From positions 2,407,501 to 2,471,500 of the forward strand of contig NZ_JQFJ01000002.1 in the NCBI RefSeq assembly GCF_000763945.1: a stretch of DNA of 64,000 bases. Direction: 5' to 3'. Each line of letters opens with the position of its first letter. Position 1 is the stretch's first letter. This stretch comes from Sphingopyxis sp. MWB1 (lineage in GTDB: Bacteria; Pseudomonadota; Alphaproteobacteria; Sphingomonadales; Sphingomonadaceae). Made by a program: the position numbers and the translations under genes. The notes beneath the pieces were generated by a model. That model was not told the DNA's origin. It did no database searches and was given only the letters and a program-made list of their open reading frames with translations. Below, piece after piece: positions 17,172 to 24,765 of the stretch.

Positions 17172-19467
17172 AGGCGCCCTTCACCCGCATCGCATGGGCG
17201 GCGGCGACCATGGCGACAAGCGCCGGGCGCACTTCTTCCCATTTGCGCGTCTTGAGCCCGCAATCGGGGTTCACCCAAATTTGCTCGGCTGGGACATGTT
17301 TCCCCGCCAGCGACAAAAGCTGCATCATCTCATCCGTCGCGGGAATGCGCGGACTGTGAATGTCATAGACGCCGGGGCCGACCTCGTTCGGATAGGAATA
17401 GCTGGCGAAGGCGTCGAGCAATTCCATCTGCGAACGCGCGGTTTCGATCGAGATGACATCGGCGTCCATGGCACCGATGGCGCGGATGATGTCGTTAAAC
17501 TCCGAATAGCACATATGGGTGTGGATCTGCGCATCATCGCGTACGCCCGACGAGGTGAGGCGAAAGCTTTCGACCGCCCAGTCCAGATAAGCCTGCCATT
17601 CGCTACGGCGCAGCGGCAGGCCTTCGCGCAACGCGGCTTCATCAATCTGAATGATCGCGGCGCCCGCGGCTTCCAGATCCTGCACCTCGTCGCGGATCGC
17701 AAGGGCAATCTGGCGGCAGCTGACCGCGCGCGGCTGATCGTCGCGGACAAAGGACCAGTTGAGGATGGTGACGGGGCCGGTGAGCATGGCCTTTACCGGC
17801 TTGTCGGTCTGATCCTGGGCATAGCGCCACCAGTCGACGGTCATCGGCGCGGGGCGCGATACATCGCCATAAAGGATCGGCGGTCGGACGCAGCGCGAGC
17901 CATAGCTTTGCACCCAGCCCGCCCGCGTGAAAGCAAAGCCCGAAAGCTGCTCGCCGAAATATTGCACCATGTCATTGCGTTCAAATTCGCCGTGAACCAG
18001 GACGTCGAGGCCGATTTCCTCCTGCCATTTCACTGCGGCGCGGGTTTCGACGCGCAGATATTGGGCATAGGCGGCATCGTCCATTTCGCCCCGCCGGTGC
18101 GCGGCGCGCGCCTTTCGCACCTCGGCCGTCTGGGGGAAGGAGCCGATGGTCGTCGTCGGATAGGCGGGAAGGCGCAGCCGCCTTTGTTGCAATTTGCGGC
18201 GTTCGGCGAAGGGGGAAGCGCGGCTTGTGTCGCTTTCGCCAAGCGTCGCCAGCCGGGCTGCCACATCCGGATTGTGGATGCGCGTCGAGGTCTGACGGGC
18301 GACGGCGGCGATGCGTGAGGCGGAAAAAGCGGAGAAGCTCGCATCCTCGCCTTCGTTGAGCGCCATGGCGAGAGCAGCCAGCTCCTCGATTTTCTGCGCG
18401 GCAAAAGCGAGCCATTGCGCGATTTCCGGATCAAGCCCGGTTTCAAGCGCGAGGTCGGCGGGCACATGAAGCAGCGAGCAGGAGGGGGCAAGGATCAGGT
18501 CGCGCTTTGCGGCATGCTCCTTCAATCGCCAGTAAAGCGCAGGCAGGTTGGCGCGCCAGATATTGCGACCGTCGATGACGCCAAGCGAAAGAAGCACATG
18601 CGGTCGCAACTTTTCAAGCACGGGTTCGAGTTGTTCGGGCGCGCGGACAAGATCAAGGTGGAGGCCGTGGACGGGAAGTCCCGCGACCAGACCAAGATTG
18701 TCGCCAAGCCCGCCAAAATAGGTGGTGAGCATGAGCTTTGGCCCGGAGGTTGCGAGGCGGGCATAGGCGCGTTCAAAGGCGTTGCGCTGTTCGCTTGTCA
18801 AATCGAGAACGAGACAGGGCTCGTCGATCTGGACCCATTCGGCCCCCGCTTTCGCCAGCCGCGCCAATATTTCCCCATAAATGTCGAGCAAAGCGGGAAG
18901 CAGCGCCAGCGGTTCGACCGCCTTGCCCTTCGCCAGCATCAGATAGGAGACGGGGCCGAGCAGCACCGGGCGGGTGGCATAGCCCAGCGCCTTTGCCTCC
19001 TCAAATTCGTCGAAAATCTTGGTCGAGGCGATGCGGAAACGCTGTCCGGCGGTGAGTTCGGGGACCATATAATGATAGTTGGTGTCGAACCATTTGGTCA
19101 TTTCCTGCGCGGTTCTGTCATGGGCATGGCCGCAGCCTGTGCGGTCCCCATCCCCCGGCGCGCCGCGCGCCATCGCGAAATAGGTGTCGATATCGACCCG
19201 ATCGCCGTCCCAGCCATAGCGCGCGGGAATCGCGCCGATCAGCGCGCTGGTGTCGAGCACATGGTCGTAGAGCGAGAAATCATTGGAAGGCAGAATATCG
19301 GCACCCAGCGCCTTTTGCCGCGCCCAATGCGCAAGGCGCAGCCCGGCGGCGGCATTGTCGAGATCGGCGCGGGACGATTTGCCCGCCCAATAGCTTTCGA
19401 GCGCGAATTTCAGTTCACGGCGAAGGCCGATGCGGGGAAAGCCAAGAGTGGCAACGCTGACAGTCAT
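17155..19467 (-). CDS. metE: Cobalamin-independent methionine synthase
   Basis: Transfers the methyl group of methyl-tetrahydrofolate (polyglutamate) to homocysteine without B12. 770 residues, a double TIM barrel. The N-terminal FPRIGLRRELKFALESYW is typical. Zinc/homocysteine ligands are in IHTHMCYSEF and WVNPDCGLKTR near the C-terminus. I start at ATG 19467 (TVSVATLGF), where homology begins; AAGG lies upstream. The 5' leader holds a cobalamin riboswitch (19595-19757), which should shut the gene off when B12 is plentiful and MetH can work. Confidence 0.97.
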   Translation of the reverse strand: MTVSVATLGFPRIGLRRELKFALESYWAGKSSRADLDNAAAGLRLAHWARQKALGADILPSNDFSLYDHVLDTSALIGAIPARYGWDGDRVDIDTYFAMARGAPGDGDRTGCGHAHDRTAQEMTKWFDTNYHYMVPELTAGQRFRIASTKIFDEFEEAKALGYATRPVLLGPVSYLMLAKGKAVEPLALLPALLDIYGEILARLAKAGAEWVQIDEPCLVLDLTSEQRNAFERAYARLATSGPKLMLTTYFGGLGDNLGLVAGLPVHGLHLDLVRAPEQLEPVLEKLRPHVLLSLGVIDGRNIWRANLPALYWRLKEHAAKRDLILAPSCSLLHVPADLALETGLDPEIAQWLAFAAQKIEELAALAMALNEGEDASFSAFSASRIAAVARQTSTRIHNPDVAARLATLGESDTSRASPFAERRKLQQRRLRLPAYPTTTIGSFPQTAEVRKARAAHRRGEMDDAAYAQYLRVETRAAVKWQEEIGLDVLVHGEFERNDMVQYFGEQLSGFAFTRAGWVQSYGSRCVRPPILYGDVSRPAPMTVDWWRYAQDQTDKPVKAMLTGPVTILNWSFVRDDQPRAVSCRQIALAIRDEVQDLEAAGAAIIQIDEAALREGLPLRRSEWQAYLDWAVESFRLTSSGVRDDAQIHTHMCYSEFNDIIRAIGAMDADVISIETARSQMELLDAFASYSYPNEVGPGVYDIHSPRIPATDEMMQLLSLAGKHVPAEQIWVNPDCGLKTRKWEEVRPALVAMVAAAHAMRVKGAYDARR

Positions 19468-19594
19468 TTTCTGGCACCTTGCATGAAGGCAAGGGTTCGG
19501 CAGGCGAGCAGGCACAGGGCCCCGCGCCCAGACGGCAAGGTCGGACGCAGCCATGCTTGCGGCCTGACCGGACACCCCGCCGGAGGACGTATCT

Positions 19595-19757
19595 GACGAG
19601 GCAGGTCTCCTGGCTCGCGGGTCAAAGCATACGGTCGGGCCTTCCCGGTTCCTTGCCGAACCAGTGACACATGATGACCGCCGCTCACCGCTTACAGTTG
19701 CGGGGGCAGCGCCGGCCTTGCCCCGAAAGGCGCACCGGCTTCCCGTCTTAGCTTTGC
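19595..19757 (-). promoter_or_regulatory. Cobalamin riboswitch in metE leader
   Basis: On the minus strand, the consensus elements occur in the right order. They are GGGAAGCCGGTGCG near 19742-19729, CCCCCGCAACTGTAAGCGG near 19709-19690, GTCACTGG near 19669, and the B12 box GAGCCAGGAGACCTGCC ending near 19600. The aptamer begins about 30 bases after the predicted transcription start, with the metE start 128 bases further on. Binding of adenosyl- or methylcobalamin is expected to repress metE. The expression platform is not obvious. Confidence 0.95.
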
Positions 19758-19794
19758 ATGCCGAAAGGGCGCGCGAAGAACCTCGACAGGGTGA

Positions 19795-19822
19795 AGCATA
19801 GACATGCCATCGCGCCTGTCAA
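19795..19822 (-). promoter_or_regulatory. Predicted sigma-70 promoter of metE
   Basis: On the minus strand, TTGACA (19822-19817) and TATGCT (19800-19795) are separated by 16 bases. Transcription would start near 19788, just before the riboswitch. The position and both hexamers fit well. Confidence 0.65.
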
Positions 19823-19823
19823 T

Positions 19824-19851
19824 CAAGATATAAAGATTTCTTTATATCTTG
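19824..19851. promoter_or_regulatory. Perfect A/T-rich palindrome upstream of metE promoter
   Basis: CAAGATATAAAGA (19824-19836) and TCTTTATATCTTG (19839-19851) are perfect reverse complements separated by TT. It abuts the -35 hexamer of metE and the stop codon of hxlR. No T-run follows, so an operator is more likely than a terminator. It is the right place for a methionine/SAH-type regulator (for example ArsR-type SahR), but the factor is unknown. Confidence 0.6.
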
Positions 19852-19853
19852 CT

Positions 19854-20231
19854 TTAGGAGGTGTGCGCGGCTTTGGGTGGCCCGCTTTTCTGAAGTGCTT
19901 TCAGCCGGTGGCCAACCGCAACAATGGCATCGAGCGCCGGGATGAGTTCGAAGCCGAGCGGCGTCAGCTCATATTCGGTGGACGGGGGCGAGGTGCGCCG
20001 GACATGGCGCAGCAGCACGCCCTTGGCCTCCAGTTCGGACAGGCGGGCGGACAGCACTTTGGCCGATATGGGCGGTATATCGACGCGCAACTCGCTGAAG
20101 CGGCGCGGCCCGGCGCGCAGCGACCAGATGACATTGGGCGCCCAGGCCCCGGCGATGACCGCCATACATTCGGTCAACATACAGGGTTCGGGCGGGCGAG
20201 GGACCTGATTGCGGCGCATTTTGAGCGGCAT
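19854..20231 (-). CDS. HxlR-family transcriptional regulator
   Basis: 125 residues, a winged-helix repressor/activator of the HxlR (DUF24) type. Features are the N-terminal cysteine near residue 17 (EPCMLTECMAVIAGAW), RRFSELRVDIPPISAKVLSARLSELEAKGVL, and VEYELTPLG-like text (STEYELTPLG). HxlR proteins often sense electrophiles or oxidants through the N-terminal Cys. It is divergent from gst (20360), and the intergenic region carries TAACC/GGTTA dyads. This fits control of the gst-NTF2-tautomerase genes. Confidence 0.88.
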   Translation of the reverse strand: MPLKMRRNQVPRPPEPCMLTECMAVIAGAWAPNVIWSLRAGPRRFSELRVDIPPISAKVLSARLSELEAKGVLLRHVRRTSPPSTEYELTPLGFELIPALDAIVAVGHRLKALQKSGPPKAAHTS

Positions 20232-20237
20232 GATGCG

Positions 20238-20308
20238 GGTTACCTGGTTTCTGTGGAGTAACGCATTTCTTCAAGTAACCAATGGTTATCATGTTGTCAA
20301 AGGTAACT
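20238..20308. promoter_or_regulatory. Candidate HxlR operators between hxlR and gst
   Basis: Repeated GGTTAC/GTAACC words occur here: GGTTACC at 20238, GTAAC at about 20257, TAACC-AAT-GGTTA at 20276-20288 (a perfect dyad), and GGTAAC at 20302. The spacing suggests a multi-dimer operator controlling both divergent genes. Confidence 0.55.
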
Positions 20309-20359
20309 ATGTCCGGCATCGCCGCGCACAGCCTGAATTGCACGAAAGGATGATGCGTC

Positions 20360-20968
20360 ATGAAGCTGTTTTACAAGGCGGGGGCCTGTTCGCTGGCCAG
20401 CCATATCGCGCTTTTGGAAATGGCCGCCGATTTCACGCTGGAGGCGGTCGATACGGTGAAGGGCGCCACGGCCAGCGGCGCGGATTATCGCGCCATCAAT
20501 CCCAAGGGCTATGTTCCCGCGCTGGCCCTTGCAGACGGGGAGATATTGACCGAAGGACCGGCCATTCTCCTCTATCTTGCCGATCAGGCCGGAGCAGGCG
20601 TGCTCGCGCCGCTCGCCAGCCGCGAGCGGGCGCGCATGGTCGAGCAGCTCATCTTTACCTCGTCCGAGCTACATCGCGCCTTCAAGCCGCTGTTCCGGCC
20701 CGGCGCGAACGAAGCCGACCAGCAGGCGGCCCGTGCCGAGGTCGCGCAAAAGCTCGCGCATGTCGAAGCATGGCTCGCCGATGGGCGGGACTATGTCGTC
20801 GGGGAGCATTTCACCGTCGCCGACGCCTATTTGTTCGTTGTCGCCAATTGGACGGGCTTTACCGGCATGACGCTTGATCCCTGGCCGCATCTGGCCGCGC
20901 ATCATCAGCGCATTGCCGAGCGCCCGGCGGTTCGCGCGGCGATGCAGGGCGAAGGGCTGCGTCCTTGA
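20360..20968 (+). CDS. Glutathione S-transferase (beta class-like)
   Basis: 202 residues. The N-terminal thioredoxin-like domain starts KLFYKAGACSLASHIAL, with Cys10 as in beta-class GSTs, and has the cis-Pro segment PKGYVPAL and TEGPAILLYLAD. The C-terminal helical domain includes VVGEHFTVADAYLFVVANW. It conjugates or reduces electrophiles with glutathione in the cytoplasm. First gene of a three-gene set (with the NTF2-like protein and tautomerase), divergent from HxlR. Confidence 0.92.
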   Translation: MKLFYKAGACSLASHIALLEMAADFTLEAVDTVKGATASGADYRAINPKGYVPALALADGEILTEGPAILLYLADQAGAGVLAPLASRERARMVEQLIFTSSELHRAFKPLFRPGANEADQQAARAEVAQKLAHVEAWLADGRDYVVGEHFTVADAYLFVVANWTGFTGMTLDPWPHLAAHHQRIAERPAVRAAMQGEGLRP

Positions 20969-21360
20969 GCCGTGCCGATTTCGAAGCGGTGCAGCAGCTG
21001 ATGACCGCCTATTTCGACGGGCTCTACCGCGCCGACAGCGCTGCGCTGCGCCCTCTTTTTCACCCCAGCCTCACCTATGTGTCGGCAGGTGCGGGCGATG
21101 ATTTCACGCTCGATCTTGAGGCCTATATGGCGCGGATCGACCAGCGCGAGCCGCCGGCCATGCGCGGCGAGAAAAATAATGGCGCGGTGCTGGAGATCGG
21201 CTTTGGCGGGGAGCGCATGGCGCGGGTCACGGCGCGCATGGCCATGATGGGCCGCGACTATCTCGATTTTCTGACCCTTGTTCGCGATGTGGGCGGGGCC
21301 CCCGGCTGGCGCATCGCCGCCAAGATTTTCACCTATGACGCGCATGCGCGGGAGGCCTGA
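20965..21360 (+). CDS. NTF2-like / SnoaL-type small protein
   Basis: 131 residues with the cone-shaped NTF2 fold pattern of the putative lumazine-binding/DUF4440 type: FEAVQQLMTAYFDGLYRADSAALRPLFHPSLTYVSA at the start and WRIAAKIFTYD at the end. The start is TTG at 20965, overlapping the gst stop (TTGA), so translation is coupled. Its role is unknown. Such proteins can be small-molecule isomerases or binding proteins, and co-expression with GST and a tautomerase suggests a shared substrate. Confidence 0.8.
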   Translation: MSRADFEAVQQLMTAYFDGLYRADSAALRPLFHPSLTYVSAGAGDDFTLDLEAYMARIDQREPPAMRGEKNNGAVLEIGFGGERMARVTARMAMMGRDYLDFLTLVRDVGGAPGWRIAAKIFTYDAHAREA

Positions 21361-21363
21361 TCC

Positions 21364-21588
21364 ATGCCCTATATCCTGATTCAAGTGACGCGCGAAGGCG
21401 GTCCCGAAGGCAGAGGCCCATCGCGCGCCGAAAAGGCTGAACTGATAGCGGGCACCACCCGGCTGCTACAAGAGGTGCTGGGCAAGGACCCCGCCGCGAC
21501 CATGGTGGTGATCGACGAGGTCGAACTCGACAATTGGGGAATAGGCGGCCTGCCGGTTCCCGAATTTCGGCGCCGGAGCAAGGGCTAG
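21364..21588 (+). CDS. 4-oxalocrotonate tautomerase-like protein
   Basis: 74 residues. After removal of Met the N-terminal residue is Pro (PYILIQVTREG), the catalytic base of this superfamily. The helix SRAEKAELIAGTTRLLQEVLG and the strand TMVVIDEVELDNWGIGG follow the family pattern. It starts four bases after the NTF2-like gene. Members tautomerise or dehalogenate small acids; the substrate here is unknown. Confidence 0.9.
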   Translation: MPYILIQVTREGGPEGRGPSRAEKAELIAGTTRLLQEVLGKDPAATMVVIDEVELDNWGIGGLPVPEFRRRSKG

Positions 21589-21766
21589 CGGATGGTGTGC
21601 CAGCTAGCGAGAAGAGCGAGGACAGCAAGGGCCAATGTGGCGGCCGCTAGGGCGGTGGGCGGATTGCCGCGAGACTGATGAACGGGGGCAGGGCAGCAAA
21701 TTCGCACACCACCATGATGGCGGTGTCCGCGCCGAGCTACGCCCCCCCCCCCGCCCAGCGGGTCAT
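21585..21766 (-). pseudogene. Possible broken small membrane-protein gene with G11 tract
   Basis: On the minus strand an ATG (21766) overlaps the SDR stop as ATGA and runs into a tract of 11 G (21742-21752), then meets TAG. Beyond the tract the same frame reads TAIMVVCEFAALPPFISLAAI, and a second frame then reads ALAAATLALAVLALLASWHTIR; both are membrane-like. Two frame changes would join them into a protein of about 60 residues with two helices. This could be decay, homopolymer sequencing error or phase variation. Alternatively it is noncoding. Confidence 0.3.
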
Positions 21767-22503
21767 GCATTTGCGCCATTGTCGACGAGAAGCGCGGTGC
21801 CGGTTATCGACCCTGCTTCGGGGCTGGCCAGATAGGCGACCGCCGATGCGATATCGTCGGGGGTGCCATAGCGTTTGGCCGCGGTGCGCGCGATCTGGTC
21901 GGGGGCATGATCGCCGCTCGCCGGGTTCATATCGGTATCGGTCGAACCGGGATGTACGGTGTTGACGGTAATGCCGCGCGGGGCAAGGTCGCGGGCCAGC
22001 GCCTGGTTGAACATCGTCAGCCCGGCTTTGCTTGCGGCATAAGCGGCAATCCCCGCGATCGGCGCCTGCAGGGCCAGATTGCTGCCAATTCCGATGATGC
22101 GTCCGCCTTCGCTCATATGCGGCAGGGCGGCTTGGATGGCGATGAAGGGCGCGCGCAGGTTCACCGTCATTGTGGCGTCGAAATCCTCCAAGGCCATTGT
22201 CGGCACGGGCGCCGCGATGAAGATGCCCGCATTGTTGACGAGAATGTCGAGGCCGCCGAGCGTCTGGGCCGCTTGGTCCACCGCCTGTTTGACCGCCGCG
22301 GCATCGCGATTGTCGGCGGCGATGGCGAGCGCCCGGCGCCCCATGGCCTTGATCGCATGTACCACGCCGTCTGCCGCGTCGGCGGATGATGCATAGCTGA
22401 TCGCGACATCGGCGCCATCTTCCGCCAGCCGCCGGGCGATGGCGGCGCCGATACCGCGACTTCCGCCGGTGATAAAGGCGCGTTTTCCAGCAAGTTTCAT
22501 CAT
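21763..22503 (-). CDS. Short-chain dehydrogenase/reductase
   Basis: 246-residue Rossmann-fold oxidoreductase. The NADP(H)-type glycine motif is GGSRGIGAAIARRLAEDG, with NNAGIF, catalytic Ser in IIGIGSNLAL and Tyr-x3-Lys in AAYAASKAGLTM. The substrate is unknown; the closest general type is the FabG-like 3-oxoacyl reductases. The start is ATG 22503 or 22500. It is divergent from a TetR regulator, with a long palindrome at the promoter. An ATGA overlap at its end couples it to a doubtful small reading frame. Confidence 0.92.
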   Translation of the reverse strand: MMKLAGKRAFITGGSRGIGAAIARRLAEDGADVAISYASSADAADGVVHAIKAMGRRALAIAADNRDAAAVKQAVDQAAQTLGGLDILVNNAGIFIAAPVPTMALEDFDATMTVNLRAPFIAIQAALPHMSEGGRIIGIGSNLALQAPIAGIAAYAASKAGLTMFNQALARDLAPRGITVNTVHPGSTDTDMNPASGDHAPDQIARTAAKRYGTPDDIASAVAYLASPEAGSITGTALLVDNGANA

Positions 22504-22506
22504 ATT

Positions 22507-22548
22507 GCCTGCCTATTTATGTAGTGATTGATACATAAATAGGCAGGC
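22507..22548. promoter_or_regulatory. Long inverted repeat/operator before SDR gene
   Basis: Perfect 17-base arms (22507-22523 and 22532-22548, arm GCCTGCCTATTTATGTA) flank GTGATTGA. The centre (22520-22535, TGTAGTGATTGATACA) resembles the 16-base dyad at 22574-22589, so it is probably a TetR operator placed over the SDR start region. Confidence 0.65.
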
Positions 22549-22573
22549 TTGCAAAAACATGTCAATCGAAATA

Positions 22574-22589
22574 TGTATCAACTGATACA
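22574..22589. promoter_or_regulatory. TetR operator before the TetR gene
   Basis: TGTATCA-AC-TGATACA is a perfect 16-base dyad 12 bases before the tetR start. It matches the centre of the longer repeat at 22507-22548. Autoregulation and repression of the SDR gene by the TetR protein are likely. Confidence 0.65.
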
Positions 22590-22601
22590 GAAAGGTAGGA
22601 T

Positions 22602-23210
22602 ATGGCGGAACGTGGCCGTCCACGCAGCTTTGATCGCACCCAGGCACTGGACCGTGCGATGCATTTATTCTGGCGCCAGGGCTATGGCGCGCCCCTTGGC
22701 GAACTGACTCGCGCGATGGGGATCAACGCCCCCAGTCTTTATGCTGCCTTTGGCAGCAAGGACGCGCTGTTCTGCGAAGCCGTGGATCATTATTGCCGGC
22801 ATCATGGACAGGATATTTGGCAAAGCCTGACCAGCCGCCCCGACGTGCGCGACGCGATCGCTCATTTTCTGCTGGCGACGGCGGAGGCCTATTCGGTGCC
22901 CGGTGATCCGCCGGGATGCATGGTGGTGCTGGGCGCGCCCTTTGCGGTCGATCAAGACAGTGCGGCGCATCGTGAATTGCATGGGCGTCGCCGCGCCAAT
23001 TTGCGCGAACTGGCCGCCCGTCTCCGCCGCGGAGTCGAAGAGGGGCAGCTGCCGCCCGACTTTCCGGTCGAAGAAGCCGCGGCTTTTTACCTCACCGTTC
23101 AGAGCGGCATGTCGGTCATGGTGCGCGACGGGGCGGACCGCGATACGCTGCTAGCGGTGGCGCGGGGTGCGATGCTGGGATGGGACCGCTGGATGGGCGA
23201 GCCCGACTGA
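22602..23210 (+). CDS. TetR/AcrR-family regulator
   Basis: 202 residues. The N-terminal helix-turn-helix (residues about 8-55) reads FDRTQALDRAMHLFWRQGYG and then PSLYAAFGSKDALF. This is the subgroup that recognises palindromes next to divergently transcribed oxidoreductases. The C-terminal ligand domain has the hydrophobic FLLATAEAYSVPGDPPGC segment. It is divergent from the SDR gene, with two related dyads between them. Confidence 0.92.
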   Translation: MAERGRPRSFDRTQALDRAMHLFWRQGYGAPLGELTRAMGINAPSLYAAFGSKDALFCEAVDHYCRHHGQDIWQSLTSRPDVRDAIAHFLLATAEAYSVPGDPPGCMVVLGAPFAVDQDSAAHRELHGRRRANLRELAARLRRGVEEGQLPPDFPVEEAAAFYLTVQSGMSVMVRDGADRDTLLAVARGAMLGWDRWMGEPD

Positions 23211-23224
23211 ACAGGCACGGAAAG

Positions 23225-23260
23225 AGCCGCGTATCGCCTTTATCGTTTACGCGGCTTTTA
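23225..23260 (+). terminator. Terminator after tetR
   Basis: A perfect 9-bp stem AGCCGCGTA / TACGCGGCT, with a 14-base loop and trailing TTTTA, 15 bases after the tetR stop. Confidence 0.65.
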
Positions 23261-23309
23261 CCAATTCGGGTGCATCACCGTCGGCGATATTTGCGACTGG
23301 GGATAGGTG

Positions 23310-24608
23310 ATGGACAGCATGCGCGGTCTGCTTTCGGGCAACCACGGCCAGGATGACGGCGCAATCGACGCCCCCCCGGTCGTGGGCGTCGATGAACGGC
23401 GGATGCAGGTTCGGGCCTATAATTATTGGGCTTCCTTGCTGGGCGACCGCAGCTATCCTTCGGTTGAGGATCTGAACCTCGATCGCGCCGATTTCGGCGC
23501 CAATGCGGTGCTTCTTGATTTCACCAGCGGTGTCGAAAATCCGGGGCTGGCCTTTATCGGCGAAAAGTTGCGCGCTGAATCCGAGATCGGCGACGATGTT
23601 CATTATATCAGCCAGATTCCGGGGCGGTCGCTGCTGTCACGGCTGACCGACCATTATCTTCAGATCATCGCCAATCGTTCGCCCATCGGTTTTGAGGCGG
23701 AGTTTGAAAATGAGCGCGGCATGACGATCATGTACCGCGGCATTTTGCTGCCCTTTTCCTCCGACGACGATACGATCGACTTCATTCTGGGCGTGATCAA
23801 CTGGAAGGAAGTAGCACCCGCCGACCAGGAAGCCGAATTGCAATTGTCGGTTGAGCAGGCGCTTCGCAGCGCGGCTCCGCTGACGGCGCCCGCACCGATA
23901 TGGGCCGACGGCCCTGTTTCGGGACAGGGGATCGAGGAAGCCGCACCGGGCTTTGGCGCATTGGGGGACGACGCTGGGGCGCCGTCGACGCCGGTTGCGC
24001 CCGATGCAGCGCTTTCCGACTGGCTTGCGCTTGCTCGCGAAACCGCCGCCCGCGCGTACCAGGCCGATAGTCGCAGCCGCGCGGCGCTGTATCAGGCCGT
24101 CGGAACGGCCTGGGATTTTGCACTTGCAGCGCAAAGCCATCCCGATGATTTCGCAGCCTTGCTGCGCGATGCGGGATTGGGCGTCCAGGCGCGCGCACCG
24201 ATGACGCCGGTGGTCAAGCTGGTCTTTGGCGCCGATTATGACAAGACGCGGCTGGCTGAATATGCCTGTGCCTTGACCCATGCGGGCGAAGCCAATGTCG
24301 GGCGCGGCGAGTTGGCTGCCTATCTGGAAAATTATGCCGGCGGCCTGAAAGGGCTGGTCAAGGATGTGCGCGCCCTGCGCCGTAGCCGTGCGGCCCCGCG
24401 CCGCCATTCGGCCAAGGCATTAAACGCGCTGCGCGAAGCCCGCCCTGCGGCGATGCTGAAACATGATGCGGGAGAGGCGGAGTTCGTCCTCCTGATCGCG
24501 CGCAGCATGGCCGATGGCCAGGTGGGAATTGTCGCGCGCGCCGATGACGATCCGGCGCTGGTCGAACGGCTGGCCAAAAAGGCCAAGCCGCTTGCCAACG
24601 GCGAATGA
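23310..24608 (+). CDS. PAS-domain protein upstream of NAD-GDH
   Basis: 432 residues from ATG 23310 (GTG 23307 is also possible). A PAS-like fold covers about residues 35-165 (ISQIPGRSLLSRLTDHYLQI and RGILLPFSSDDDTIDFILGV). No histidine kinase, GGDEF or helix-turn-helix domain follows. Instead there is an Ala/Pro-rich linker near 185-235 and a helical C-terminal region of about 180 residues, ending in a Lys-rich tail. Its output mechanism is not evident. It lies 157 bases before the NAD-glutamate dehydrogenase gene on the same strand. Confidence 0.75.
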   Translation: MDSMRGLLSGNHGQDDGAIDAPPVVGVDERRMQVRAYNYWASLLGDRSYPSVEDLNLDRADFGANAVLLDFTSGVENPGLAFIGEKLRAESEIGDDVHYISQIPGRSLLSRLTDHYLQIIANRSPIGFEAEFENERGMTIMYRGILLPFSSDDDTIDFILGVINWKEVAPADQEAELQLSVEQALRSAAPLTAPAPIWADGPVSGQGIEEAAPGFGALGDDAGAPSTPVAPDAALSDWLALARETAARAYQADSRSRAALYQAVGTAWDFALAAQSHPDDFAALLRDAGLGVQARAPMTPVVKLVFGADYDKTRLAEYACALTHAGEANVGRGELAAYLENYAGGLKGLVKDVRALRRSRAAPRRHSAKALNALREARPAAMLKHDAGEAEFVLLIARSMADGQVGIVARADDDPALVERLAKKAKPLANGE

Positions 24609-24765
24609 CCTGCACAGCGCAACGACGAGACCAAAAATTGAAATAATTTTATGCGCGCGGCGCTGCAGGCCTTGAGCCTCGCGCGCGGTGGGCGCATAGG
24701 GTGGCCGTAGCGAAAGGGTCCGCCGATCCTGGTGAACCCCGCGCCATTGTTACGGATGTTGACCC

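Noticed and set aside
19824..19851. Palindrome as terminator of hxlR
   Set aside because: It is A/T-rich with no T-run after it on the minus strand and lies directly at the metE -35, so an operator fits better.
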